Of a stretch of DNA of 26,368 nt, positions 8,467-16,746 are shown one piece after another. The translations under genes and the position numbers were made by a program. The stretch spans positions 1 to 26,368 of the forward strand of contig JBHGXV010000033.1 of the NCBI GenBank assembly GCA_041920505.1. Direction: 5' to 3'. The notes beneath the pieces were generated by a model. The model had not been told where the DNA came from, did no database searches, and saw only the letters and a list, made by a program, of their open reading frames with translations. Each line of letters opens with the position of its first letter. Position 1 is the stretch's first letter. Source of the DNA: JBHGXV01 sp041920505. Lineage in GTDB: Bacteria > Bacillota > Bacilli > Brevibacillales > Brevibacillaceae.

Positions 8467-9797
8467 GATCGTTTCCTCCCTTTGGTAAAGATCCAGAGAC
8501 TTGCCGCGAGCATCAAGCTGACGACAACTCCGAAGCCAAGCGGCGTCCCGTGCCTCGTTTCCTCTTGTCCCTGCCCGAGTGGGAGTGGGAGCGGCCGCAA
8601 CAGCGGATGGCAATCCGCCACCGACTGTCCGTCAGCGGCGACAAATTTCTTCGTCGCGTTCCAGATGACGATCGCCGGGCTCTTGAAGAAGAGTTGCAGC
8701 TCGGGCTTTTTGTCCATCAGCGCGTAAAACGGATCGCCGCTTATGTACGGCTGTTCGCCGCTGCCGTCGTGGTCGGCGTCGATCCCCCGGTAGTCGTCCC
8801 AGTAGTTGCCTTCTTTGCCGTCGTCGAACAGGTTGCTGTTGAGGCCGAGATTGCGGATCTGCCGCACGTTGGCGATGATGTTGTTGCGATAAAAACGGTT
8901 GTTTTTCGACACCTGCTTGATTTCGATGCCGGTGTTGTTGCCGGCGATCGTGTTTTCGGAAAAGACGGAGTCGTACGTATTTTCCACGTACAAACCGGTG
9001 CGGTTGTCGACCAACCGGTTGCCCGACACCTCCAGCGAGCGGGAGTCAAAGAGTAACATCCCCGCGCCGGTGGGCCCTTTGTGATGGTTGAACAGGTTGC
9101 CACCGAGCGTGATTTGCCGACTCTGCATGATCATCGCCCCCACCCGGTTGTTTTCCGAACGGTTGTCCAGGATCGTGACCTGGTCGGAGTCCATCACGTG
9201 AACGCCGTAACGGGCGTTGCTCACCTCGTTGGCGTGGATGACGTTGTACCGGGAAAACGAGCAGTAGACGCCGTCCTGCACCTGGTGCAGCCTGTTCTGT
9301 AGCACCTGGTTGTTGCTGCCCTCGTTGATGTAGACGCCGTATCCCTTGATCGGACTGTCGGCGAGGCTGGAGACGTCATTTTGGCTGATAACGCAGCCGT
9401 TGGCCTGGTACAGCGCCACACCGTGAAACACGCCTTCGATCCGGTTCTGCTCGACGACGGCATTGTTGGCCGAGATGTAGACCCCGGCGTCGCTTGTGCC
9501 GCTGTCCCGGATCATCAGGTGGGTGATGCTGACATTGTTCGCCTTGATGCTGATTACGTTGCCCTGTCCCTGCCCGCTCAGCACCGCGCCCGGTTCGCCC
9601 GTCAGCCGAAGCGGTTTGGCAATCACGACCGGCCCCTGGTGGATGCCGGGTTGCAGGCGGATGGTGTCGCCGGGATGCGCCTGTTCAAGGACGGTTTGCA
9701 AAGACTGACCGGGGGTGACGTCGACGGTTTGCGCGTGGGCCGTCGTCGCTCCGCCCGCCAGCAGGAGAAAAAACAGGAAGAGCCATCGCTTGCGCAT
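8460..9797 (-). CDS. nosD: NosD-type periplasmic/extracellular copper-site maturation protein
   Basis: A 445-residue exported protein. A Sec signal peptide (residues 1-22, ending AHA) is followed by PGQSLQTVLEQAHPGDTIRLQPGIH and then many parallel beta-helix repeats rich in N and G (for example NNAVVEQNRIEG and NTGIEIKQVSKNNRFYRN), typical of NosD/CASH proteins. The conserved NYWDDYRGIDADHDG motif ends the helix. A hydrophobic C-terminal segment followed by KGRKRSW suggests a membrane anchor, useful in an organism without a periplasm. NosD works with the NosFY ABC transporter in assembling the copper-sulfur cluster of N2O reductase. It is the first gene of the operon, and the upstream region carries a predicted Fnr-dependent promoter. 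No nosZ, nosR or nosC homologue is adjacent. Confidence 0.93.
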   Translation of the reverse strand: MRKRWLFLFFLLLAGGATTAHAQTVDVTPGQSLQTVLEQAHPGDTIRLQPGIHQGPVVIAKPLRLTGEPGAVLSGQGQGNVISIKANNVSITHLMIRDSGTSDAGVYISANNAVVEQNRIEGVFHGVALYQANGCVISQNDVSSLADSPIKGYGVYINEGSNNQVLQNRLHQVQDGVYCSFSRYNVIHANEVSNARYGVHVMDSDQVTILDNRSENNRVGAMIMQSRQITLGGNLFNHHKGPTGAGMLLFDSRSLEVSGNRLVDNRTGLYVENTYDSVFSENTIAGNNTGIEIKQVSKNNRFYRNNIIANVRQIRNLGLNSNLFDDGKEGNYWDDYRGIDADHDGSGEQPYISGDPFYALMDKKPELQLFFKSPAIVIWNATKKFVAADGQSVADCHPLLRPLPLPLGQGQEETRHGTPLGFGVVVSLMLAASLWIFTKGRKRSW

Positions 9798-9865
9798 GGT
9801 GTGTCATCCTTTCCTGCGCCGCTGTTTTCGCCGGGAAGCGCGGCACGTGTGCGACTGTTAGTATG

Positions 9866-9909
9866 ATCGTAGACCATCGTCTTGCCTACCTTTGTGATTG
9901 GTTTCACAA
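9866..9909 (-). promoter_or_regulatory. Predicted Fnr/Crp-type site and -10 box for the nosDLYF operon
   Basis: TTGTGATTGGTTTCACAA at 9892-9909 is a perfect palindrome with 6-base arms, matching the TGTGA-N6-TCACA pattern bound by Bacillus Fnr (and by Crp relatives). On the minus strand TACGAT at 9871-9866 would serve as the -10 box. It predicts transcription start near 9859, placing the palindrome centre (9900.5) about 41.5 bases upstream, the classical class II activator position. The start would be about 62 bases ahead of the nosD ATG. Confidence 0.65.
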
Positions 9910-9980
9910 GAACTGTGTCGATTGTTTGAAGGGAACCTGCCGATTCGGCCACTTTGCGTCTGGTCGGCCATGCTTTCTCC

Positions 9981-9989
9981 TGTTATGAT
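9981..9989 (+). promoter_or_regulatory. Extended -10 promoter of the nickel/cobalt transporter gene
   Basis: TGTTATGAT (TGn plus TATGAT) lies about 45 bases before the start codon. The -35 region (around 9961-9966, TGGTCG) is poor, which fits an extended -10 promoter. Confidence 0.45.
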
Positions 9990-10031
9990 GCTGGTAGGTC
10001 TTTTCACATTGTGTTGCAAGGAGTGCAAAGG

Positions 10032-10748
10032 ATGGACATCTCGCTGGTTTCCATTTTGTCGGTCGGATTCGCGCTCGGCCTGAAGCACGCGATCGAGCCG
10101 GACCACGTCATCGCCGTGTCGACGATTGCAAGCCACAGCAAACGCTTGTGGCGGGCTGCGCTGGCCGGGGTTTTCTGGGGCATCGGCCACACGGCGACGC
10201 TGTTCGTCACCGGTCTCGCGCTGATCCTGCTCAAGGAGGACATTCCCGACGTATGGGCGATGTCGCTGGAGTTCGTCGTCGGCCTCATGCTGGTGTATCT
10301 GGGCGTATCCAACCTGTGGCAGTACCGCCGCAAACCGGTGCGTTTGCTGGAGCACGAACACGACGGCATGCGCCACCGCCACTTTCAACCCCGGCAGGCG
10401 GGAGGCGACGCCGGTCATGCCCATCGCGAACTGCCGTACCGCAAGTCGTTTGCCATCGGGCTTGTCCACGGTTTGGCCGGAAGTGCGGCCATGGTGCTGT
10501 TGACGATGTCGACGGTCAGCACGGTCTGGCAGGGAGCCCTGTACATTCTCGTGTTCGGCGCGGGAACGATTGCGGGCATGCTCTTGTTCACCACCGCGAT
10601 CGGCATCCCGTTCGTGCTGACGGTCGGCCTTCCCTCGGTCAATCGCGCCTTGACCCGGCTCACCGGCGCGATCAGCACGGCATTCGGCCTCTACTACATG
10701 TACAACCTTGGCATCAGCGAAGGATTGTTTCGGCTCTGGTTCTCATGA
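10032..10748 (+). CDS. NicO/UreH-type nickel-cobalt transporter
   Basis: A 238-residue membrane protein with about six hydrophobic segments. TM1 carries GLKHAIEPDHVIAVSTI, with the H-x4-DH signature (H19, D24, H25) of NiCoT/NicO metal transporters. A second family motif, GLVHGLAGSAAMVLL, follows a His-rich cytoplasmic or external loop at about residues 102-137 (EHEHDGMRHRHF ... DAGHAHRE) that probably binds metal. The direction of transport (uptake or efflux) is not decidable from sequence; UreH relatives serve urease nickel supply, but no urease gene is present here. The start is ATG 10032, set by AAGGAG at 10018-10023 with an 8-base gap; the longer frame from 9954 has no ribosome site. The gene is divergent from nosD and ends in its own terminator. 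Confidence 0.88.
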   Translation: MDISLVSILSVGFALGLKHAIEPDHVIAVSTIASHSKRLWRAALAGVFWGIGHTATLFVTGLALILLKEDIPDVWAMSLEFVVGLMLVYLGVSNLWQYRRKPVRLLEHEHDGMRHRHFQPRQAGGDAGHAHRELPYRKSFAIGLVHGLAGSAAMVLLTMSTVSTVWQGALYILVFGAGTIAGMLLFTTAIGIPFVLTVGLPSVNRALTRLTGAISTAFGLYYMYNLGISEGLFRLWFS

Positions 10749-10755
10749 GCGACGA

Positions 10756-10787
10756 AAGCCACCTGGCCCGCCAGCCAGGTGGCTTTT
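10756..10787 (+). terminator. Rho-independent terminator of the nickel/cobalt transporter gene
   Basis: A 12-bp perfect stem (AAGCCACCTGGC at 10756-10767, complement at 10774-10785, loop CCGCCA) ends in TTTT, starting 8 bases after the stop codon. Confidence 0.88.
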
Positions 10788-10929
10788 GCGATGGACGGGC
10801 CTTGTTCCCGGCCGCTTGAGACCGCCGGGCTTGGTCGATGATCCGGGATACCATCTGCTCCCAGTATAAAAAGCTCGTCATTCGTTTGGGTATGACTCAA
10901 ACAGGCCATTTGACAAGCGTTTTTGTGAC

Positions 10930-10969
10930 AAAATAAAAAAAGTTCACGCCGTATGCGCACGGCGTGAAC
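10930..10969 (-). terminator. Rho-independent terminator of the metH operon
   Basis: An 11-bp perfect stem GTTCACGCCGT (10942-10952) pairs with 10959-10969. On the minus strand it is followed by TTTTTTTATTTTG. It lies 16 bases beyond the stop of the second methionine gene. Confidence 0.93.
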
Positions 10970-10985
10970 CAGTTGCAGGGGACTT

Positions 10986-12860
10986 TTACGAACCGGCGGC
11001 GCGCACGGCGCCGAAGGTCACCCGGTTGGCCTGTTCGTGGACGTATCGGGTCAACTCCACGGTCATCCGGTAGTAGTTGAACGGCGTGATCAGATAAATG
11101 CCGCGGAAGTACGGCAAGGCCACGTCGATCAACTCCTTGGCCATCGCGATCCCTTCCCGGCGGGCCGCCTCCCCCTGCACTCGCCGCATCCGCTCCAGGG
11201 CCATCGGGGAGAGCTTGATGCCGGGCACCTCGTTGTGCAAAAATTCGGCGTTGCGCAGGCTGGTGAGCGGCATGATCCCGAGAAAGATCGGGATCGGGAT
11301 GTGCCGGGTCGCCTCGTGGATCGCCACGATCGTCTCGGCGTCATAGACCGGCTGGGTCATGATGTAGTCCGCGCCGGCCTCCACCTTGCGCTCCAGCCGC
11401 TGCACCGCCGCCTCCAACTGCCGCACGTGCGGGTTGAACGCAGCGCCGACGATGAACTGGGCCTTCTGCTTGAGCGGCCGGCCGGAGAAGGAAAACCCTT
11501 CGTTCAACTGTTTCACCATTCGGATCAGATCGAACGAGGTGACGTCAAACACGGAGCTGGCCCCCGGCAAATCGCCGAACCGCGACGGGTCGCCGGTTAC
11601 CACCAGCACCTGGTCGATGCCCAGGGCGTGCAGCCCCATCAAGTGGGACTGCTGACCGATCAGGTTGCGGTCCCGGCAGGCGATGTGCACCAGAGGATCG
11701 ACGCCCAACTGGGTTTTCATGATCGCGCCGAGGGCCATGTTGCTCATCCGCACGTTGGCGAGCGAGTTGTCGGCCAGCGTGATCGCGTCCGCCCCCGCTT
11801 TGTGCAACTCGCAGCAGCCCTGCAAAAAGTCGTCGATGTCCAAATCCTTCGGCGGGTCAAACTCGACGATCACCGTATGCCGCTCTTTCACCAGTTCGAC
11901 AATGCTCGGCTTCTGCCGCTCGCTGACCCGAACCGCGTCAGCGGGCCTCTCATCGGCCACACGAGGCGGGTTGACGCGGGGAAGCGGATGAAGCCCGGCG
12001 AGCGCCTCCGCCATCGCCCGGATGTGGGCGGGCGTCGTGCCGCAACAGCCGCCGATCAGCCGAACGCCCTGTTCGCGCAGCTTCAAGGCGCTGTCAGCGA
12101 AGTAGCCGGGAGACGATTTGTAGGCGTACTCCCCGTCGGACAGCCCCAGCCGCCCGGCGTTGGGGAACGCGGACAGGATCGCCCCGTCCGGCACGACCGC
12201 CGACTCCAGCGAGCGCAGCACCTCGGCCGGACCGAGACGGCAGTTGAGTCCGATCACGTCCGCTCCCGCCTGGTGCAACTGGCGGAACGCCTCGGTCAGG
12301 GTGTAGCCGTCCCGGGTGCGCCCCACCTCCAGCGTCGCCAGTTGGGCGATGATCGGCACGTCGGTAAGCGAGCGGATCAGCTCGACGGCGAGCAAGAGTT
12401 CGTCCAGATCGAGGAACGTCTCCAGCATCACCCCGTCCACGCCTGCGTGCAACAGGGCGATCGCCTGCTCCTCGAACTGGTCGCGGTAACCGTCCATCTG
12501 CTTGTTGCGCACCCGCCCGGCGATGATGGAGCCGATGCTGCCGACGACAAACGCGTCATCTCGGGCCGCTTCGCGGGCGATCGCCACCGCCGCCCGGTTG
12601 ATCCGCGTCACCTTGTGCTCCAGACCGTAGCGGGACAGGCTGTCCCGGTTGGCTCCGAACGTATTGGTTTCCAGCAGCCGGGCACCGGCGGCGTAGTAGG
12701 CGGCGTGCACGTCATGCACCAGGTGCGGGTTGGACACGCAGAGTTCCTCGTAACACACCCCGACCGGCACACCCATTTGGTACAATTGGGTCGCCATCGC
12801 CCCGTCGCCGATGATCAGCCCGTCTGCAAGACTCTCTTTCAGATGCTTTTGTCTGGTCAT
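10986..12860 (-). CDS. yitJ: bifunctional homocysteine S-methyltransferase / 5,10-methylenetetrahydrofolate reductase (YitJ type)
   Basis: A 624-residue fusion. Residues 1 to about 300 form a homocysteine methyltransferase barrel with zinc ligands C207 (GLNCRLGP) and C272-C273 (GGCCGTTPAH). From about residue 330 (VIVEFDPPKDLDIDDFL) to the end is a MetF-like flavoprotein that reduces methylene-THF to methyl-THF, with the motifs DNSLANVRMSN, HIACRDRNL and VTGDPSRFGD. The pairing matches B. subtilis YitJ, which is also S-box controlled. It lies 21 bases downstream of metH and shares its transcript, so it can supply the methyl-THF consumed by MetH. The first domain lacks cobalamin and folate modules, so its methyl donor (for example S-methylmethionine, SAM or methyl-THF) is uncertain. 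GAAGGAG precedes the ATG with about 7 bases. Confidence 0.93.
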   Translation of the reverse strand: MTRQKHLKESLADGLIIGDGAMATQLYQMGVPVGVCYEELCVSNPHLVHDVHAAYYAAGARLLETNTFGANRDSLSRYGLEHKVTRINRAAVAIAREAARDDAFVVGSIGSIIAGRVRNKQMDGYRDQFEEQAIALLHAGVDGVMLETFLDLDELLLAVELIRSLTDVPIIAQLATLEVGRTRDGYTLTEAFRQLHQAGADVIGLNCRLGPAEVLRSLESAVVPDGAILSAFPNAGRLGLSDGEYAYKSSPGYFADSALKLREQGVRLIGGCCGTTPAHIRAMAEALAGLHPLPRVNPPRVADERPADAVRVSERQKPSIVELVKERHTVIVEFDPPKDLDIDDFLQGCCELHKAGADAITLADNSLANVRMSNMALGAIMKTQLGVDPLVHIACRDRNLIGQQSHLMGLHALGIDQVLVVTGDPSRFGDLPGASSVFDVTSFDLIRMVKQLNEGFSFSGRPLKQKAQFIVGAAFNPHVRQLEAAVQRLERKVEAGADYIMTQPVYDAETIVAIHEATRHIPIPIFLGIMPLTSLRNAEFLHNEVPGIKLSPMALERMRRVQGEAARREGIAMAKELIDVALPYFRGIYLITPFNYYRMTVELTRYVHEQANRVTFGAVRAAGS

Positions 12861-12881
12861 GGGCCATCTCCTTCTCTTTGC

Positions 12882-15800
12882 TCATTGGCTCGATACTTCT
12901 GCTTCCGCTTCGCCCCAAGCCGGGACGGCGTTGAAGTAGCGGGCTTCGGGATGGGCAAACACCATCGCCGACACGGACGCTTCCGGGTCCATCATGAATC
13001 CGTCCGTCAGTTGGATGCCGATGTCTTCCGGCGCCAGCAGACGGAACAGTTTCGCCTGATCCTCCAGGTTGGGACAGGCGGGATAGCCGAACGAGACGCG
13101 GATTCCCTGGTACCGGGCGCCGAACCGCTCCAGCATCGTCATCTCCGGCGGATCGGGGAAACCCCAGGTGTCGCGCATCACGTGGTGAATCCGCTCGGCG
13201 AACGCCTCGGCCAGCTCCAGCGCCAGGGCTTGCAGGACGTGGGACCGCAGGTAGTCGCCGCTTTCCTTGAACGCGGTCGCTTTGTCGCGAATGCCCTGTC
13301 CCGCCGTCACCGCCAAGAATCCGACGTAGTCCATGTCGCCGCTCTCTACAGGACGAACGAAGTCGGACAAACAGAGGTACGGATCTTGCGGCTGGCGCGG
13401 GAAGGAGAAGCGTTCCAGCACCCGCGTCCGGTCGTGCGGGTCGTAGATGAGAATGTCGTCGCCGTCCGCCTGCGCCGGGAAAAACCGGTACATCCCGTGC
13501 GCGCGGATCAGGCCGGTCTGTTTCGCCTCGCCGATCAGCTCTTCGACAAGCTGGTACAACCCGGTGACTTTCTCGTCGCCCTGGGCCAACAGTTGCTCCA
13601 CGTTGCCGCGCACGCCCAGGTGCTTGCCCAAGAGCATGCGCAGGTTCAGATACGGTTGCAGGTGTCCGATCGGATAGTCGCGCAGCACGTGCCGCTCGCA
13701 ATCAGGCGGAAGGTAGATCGGCGCGGTCCGGCTGACAGACGAGCGTTTTGGCCGGTTCTCGCCATTTGCCAAGAGGCTCGGCGCGGCGCGATCCGGTGTC
13801 CCAGTTCCGCCCGCTTGTTCTTTTTCCGCCTGTTGCTCGGCCAACAGCGCGTCGCGCGCCGCCGGGTCCTGCAACTGGTTGGCCAGGTTGAGTCCGTCCA
13901 TCGCGTCTTTGGCGTACAACACGATGCCGCCGTACTCCGGCGCGATCCGGTTCATTGTAAACTTGCGGGTCAACGCCGCGCCGCCGACCAACAGCGGCAC
14001 GTCAATCCCGGCGGAACGCAGATCCTGCGCTGTGACGACCATCTGCTGCGCCGATTTGACCAACAGGCCCGACAACCCGATGGCATCCGGTCTCTCCTCA
14101 CGACAGGCGGCGATGATCTGCTCCGGCGGCACCTTGATGCCCAGATTCACCACCTGGTAACCATTGTTGGCGAGGATGATCTCCACCAGGTTTTTGCCGA
14201 TGTCGTGCACATCCCCCTTGACGGTGGCCAGGAGAATTTTCCCTTTGGACGCCGTCTCCGTCTTTTCCATGAACGGCTCCAGATACGCCACCGCCGCCTT
14301 CATCACTTCGGCGCTTTGCAGCACCTCGGCGACGATCAACTGGTTGGCGTTGAACAGACGGCCCACTTCCTCCATCCCTGCCATCAGCGGCCCGTTGATG
14401 ATCTCAAGCGGCGTGTATCGGTTCAACGCTTCGTTTAAGTCGGGGATCAGCCCGTCCTTGGAGCCTTCCACGACGTAGCGAGCCAGCCGCTCTTCCAGGC
14501 TGAGAGCGGAGACTTCCTTGACCTTCGTCACTTTTTTCTGCCGGTAAAATTCCGTAAAGGCAGCCAGCGTCTGGTCGGTTGTCTCGAACAGCAACGCCTC
14601 CGCCAACTTCCGTTCTTCTTCGGAAATGGAGGCGTAGCGCTCCAATTTTTCCGTGTTCACAATCGCAAAGTCCAGTCCCGCCTTGGTAGTGTGGTAGAGG
14701 AAGACGGCGTTCAACACTTCGCGGCCCGCTGGCGGCAAGCCGAACGAGACGTTGGATATGCCGAGAATCGTCTTGCAGCCCGGCAGCGCTTCCTTGATCA
14801 GGCGAATCCCCTCCACCGTCTCCCGCGCCGAGCCGATGTACTGTTCGTCCCCGGTTCCGACCGGAAAGACCAGCGGGTCGAAAATGATGTCCTGTGGCTT
14901 GACGCCGTAGGTGTTGACCAACAGGTCGTATGAACGCTTCGCCACCTCCAGCTTCCGTTCGCGGCTAATGGCCATGCCCATCTCGTCGATCGTCCCGACC
15001 ACCACCGCCGCGCCGTAGGCGTGAATCAGCGGCACCACTTCTTCGAAACGCTTCAGTCCGTCTTCCAGGTTGATCGAGTTGATGATCGCCTTTCCTTGCG
15101 AGTGCTTCAGCCCTAGCTCGATCACCCTGGCGTCGGTCGAGTCGATCATCAGCGGCGCTTTCACCTTTTTGGTCACAAACGGCAGGAACTGCTGCATGTC
15201 GGCGTACTCGTCGCGATCCGGGTCGGCGAGACAGATGTCGATCACCTGCGCCCCCTTGCGCACCTGGGCGCGGGCGATGTCGGACGCCTCTTCATACTGG
15301 CCTGCGGCGATCAGGTCGCGAAACTTTTTTGACCCGATGACGTTGGTCCGCTCCCCGACCAACAGCGGCCGGTTGTCTTCTTCCACGTAGACCGGCTCGA
15401 TCCCGCTGACCGCGCTGATCGGACGCGGCGCGCCCTGGCGCGGCTTGTAATCCTTGAGCGCTTCGGCGAGCGCGCGCACGTGCTCCGGCGTGGTGCCGCA
15501 GCAACCTCCGGCGACATTGAGCCAGCCCCGCTCGGCAAATCCGGCCATTTTCGCCGCCAAGGCTTGCGGCGATTCGTGGTAGTGGCCGTTTTCGTCCGGC
15601 AGCCCGGCGTTGGGATAACAACTGACTCCGCACGCGGCCAACTGCGACAGTGTGCGCAGATGGTCGCGCATGAACTCCGGTCCGGTCGCACAGTTCAAAC
15701 CGACGGTAATCGGATTCAGGTGGGCGACGGAGATGTAGAACGCCTCGATGTTTTGCCCCGCGAGCGTCGTGCCCATCGGCTCGATCGTGCCGGAAATCAT

Positions 15801-16367
15801 CACCGGCACTTCCCTACCCAGTTCGGCGAACGCCCGGCGGATGCCGATCCCCCCGGCCTTGACGTTCAACGTGTCTTGCGCCGTCTCCAGCAAAAGCGCG
15901 TCGACGCCGCCCTGTATCAGGGCCTTGGCCTGCCAGTAGTACGCCTCCGCCAACTGCTCGAACGTCACGCCGCCGGTAAGCGACAGCGTCTTGGTCGTCG
16001 GCCCCATCGACCCGGCGACGTAGCGCGGCCAATCAGGCGTGGAATACGCGTCCGCCGCCTCCCGGGCGATGCGCGCCGCCGCCAGGTTGATTTCCTCGTC
16101 CCGGTGCTCAAGCCCGTACTCCGCGAGCACCACGCCGGTCGCGCCAAAGGTGTTGGTCTCGATGATGTCGGCGCCCGCTTCCAGATACTTCTCGTGAATG
16201 GCGCGAATCACGTCCGGACGGGTCAGGTTGAGCACCTCGTTGCAGCCCTCGTACTCCTCCCCGCCGAAATCGGCCGCCGCCAACTGGGCCTGTTGCAGCA
16301 TCGTGCCCATCGCGCCGTCCAGAATCAGAATTTTGCGTGACAGTTGTTCGCGTAACGTTGGTTTCAT
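12882..16367 (-). CDS. metH: cobalamin-dependent methionine synthase
   Basis: An 1161-residue four-module enzyme that transfers the methyl group of methyl-THF to homocysteine through cobalamin. The homocysteine domain has zinc ligands C226 (GLNCATGPE) and C289-C290 (GGCCGTTPEH). The pterin-binding domain begins at GERTNVIGSKKF. The cap and B12 domains follow, with the cobalamin ligand H721 in DVHDIGKN and the SGLLVKS loop. The C-terminal activation domain (SAM-binding, reductive reactivation) is present and ends with the region containing DDILIYDP and FGYPACPNLEDQ. All modules are intact, and length is near the family norm (about 1150-1230). A linker rich in Glu, Gln, Ala and Gly separates the B12 and activation domains. 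The start at 16367 has AAGGGGA about 8 bases upstream. First gene of the S-box operon. Confidence 0.97.
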   Translation of the reverse strand: MKPTLREQLSRKILILDGAMGTMLQQAQLAAADFGGEEYEGCNEVLNLTRPDVIRAIHEKYLEAGADIIETNTFGATGVVLAEYGLEHRDEEINLAAARIAREAADAYSTPDWPRYVAGSMGPTTKTLSLTGGVTFEQLAEAYYWQAKALIQGGVDALLLETAQDTLNVKAGGIGIRRAFAELGREVPVMISGTIEPMGTTLAGQNIEAFYISVAHLNPITVGLNCATGPEFMRDHLRTLSQLAACGVSCYPNAGLPDENGHYHESPQALAAKMAGFAERGWLNVAGGCCGTTPEHVRALAEALKDYKPRQGAPRPISAVSGIEPVYVEEDNRPLLVGERTNVIGSKKFRDLIAAGQYEEASDIARAQVRKGAQVIDICLADPDRDEYADMQQFLPFVTKKVKAPLMIDSTDARVIELGLKHSQGKAIINSINLEDGLKRFEEVVPLIHAYGAAVVVGTIDEMGMAISRERKLEVAKRSYDLLVNTYGVKPQDIIFDPLVFPVGTGDEQYIGSARETVEGIRLIKEALPGCKTILGISNVSFGLPPAGREVLNAVFLYHTTKAGLDFAIVNTEKLERYASISEEERKLAEALLFETTDQTLAAFTEFYRQKKVTKVKEVSALSLEERLARYVVEGSKDGLIPDLNEALNRYTPLEIINGPLMAGMEEVGRLFNANQLIVAEVLQSAEVMKAAVAYLEPFMEKTETASKGKILLATVKGDVHDIGKNLVEIILANNGYQVVNLGIKVPPEQIIAACREERPDAIGLSGLLVKSAQQMVVTAQDLRSAGIDVPLLVGGAALTRKFTMNRIAPEYGGIVLYAKDAMDGLNLANQLQDPAARDALLAEQQAEKEQAGGTGTPDRAAPSLLANGENRPKRSSVSRTAPIYLPPDCERHVLRDYPIGHLQPYLNLRMLLGKHLGVRGNVEQLLAQGDEKVTGLYQLVEELIGEAKQTGLIRAHGMYRFFPAQADGDDILIYDPHDRTRVLERFSFPRQPQDPYLCLSDFVRPVESGDMDYVGFLAVTAGQGIRDKATAFKESGDYLRSHVLQALALELAEAFAERIHHVMRDTWGFPDPPEMTMLERFGARYQGIRVSFGYPACPNLEDQAKLFRLLAPEDIGIQLTDGFMMDPEASVSAMVFAHPEARYFNAVPAWGEAEAEVSSQ

Positions 16368-16474
16368 CGTGTGCTTCCCCTTTTCTGCCGCTCATTTGCC
16401 CCTGACCGCCCGTGCGCCGGAGCCAGCCACTTCTGTCGACCAGAAAGAGCCTTTCCTTTCTGATCGACGAAAAA

Positions 16475-16501
16475 ATCCTCTCCTTGGAAAAAGGAGAGGA
16501 T
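16475..16501 (-). terminator. Riboswitch-controlled terminator ahead of metH
   Basis: An 11-bp perfect stem (16475-16485 with 16491-16501, loop GGAAA on the plus strand) is followed on the minus strand by six T (16475-16470). Its 5' arm on the minus strand begins ATCCTCTC, which can instead pair with GAGAGGAT at 16541-16534 next to the P1 helix of the aptamer. Confidence 0.93.
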
Positions 16502-16538
16502 GGGCGATTGGCTGCATATACAGACTGACGTTGATCCT

Positions 16539-16638
16539 CTCTTATCTTCCAAAGCGCGTCCGCTTTGCTGGAATTGGCACCTGATTGCCGGTTGCCGAGG
16601 TTTCATTGGGCCAGTCCCTCCACCTCTCTGGATAAGAG
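16539..16638 (-). promoter_or_regulatory. SAM-I (S-box) riboswitch aptamer
   Basis: Read on the minus strand, the region opens with CTCTTATCCAGAGAGGTGG, then GAGGGACTGGCCC-AATGAAACC-TCGGCAACC, the near-invariant core of SAM-I riboswitches. P1 pairs CTCTTATC (16638-16631) with GATAAGAG (16546-16539). High S-adenosylmethionine stabilises P1 and allows the downstream terminator to form, stopping transcription of metH and yitJ; when SAM is low the antiterminator GAGAGGAT/ATCCTCTC forms. About 170 bases separate the aptamer from the metH start. Confidence 0.96.
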
Positions 16639-16690
16639 ATCGAAACATTATGAATTTGAGAAAAAGCGAAACAATGGATATTTGTTGAGT

Positions 16691-16719
16691 ATCTTACCAC
16701 TCGCGCAAAAAAGCGTCAA
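16691..16719 (-). promoter_or_regulatory. Sigma-A promoter of the metH operon
   Basis: On the minus strand TTGACG (16719-16714), a 17-base spacer and TAAGAT (16696-16691) predict a start near 16684, some 46 bases before the aptamer. It overlaps the region just beyond the acetyltransferase stop. Confidence 0.65.
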
Positions 16720-16746
16720 CTGGTTTGCGTGCAATCATATGCGGCA

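Noticed and set aside
10910..10938. TTGACA with ATAAAA-like downstream sequence
   Set aside because: It would drive plus-strand transcription straight into the end of a minus-strand operon with no gene to express; it overlaps the T run of the metH operon terminator.
11037..14438. A 1133-codon open frame antisense to metH and the bifunctional methyltransferase gene
   Set aside because: Its translation is a monotonous mix of R, H, Q, V, L and D, a mirror of GC-rich codon bias. The opposite strand encodes two fully recognisable enzymes with intact motifs, and there is no ribosome site.
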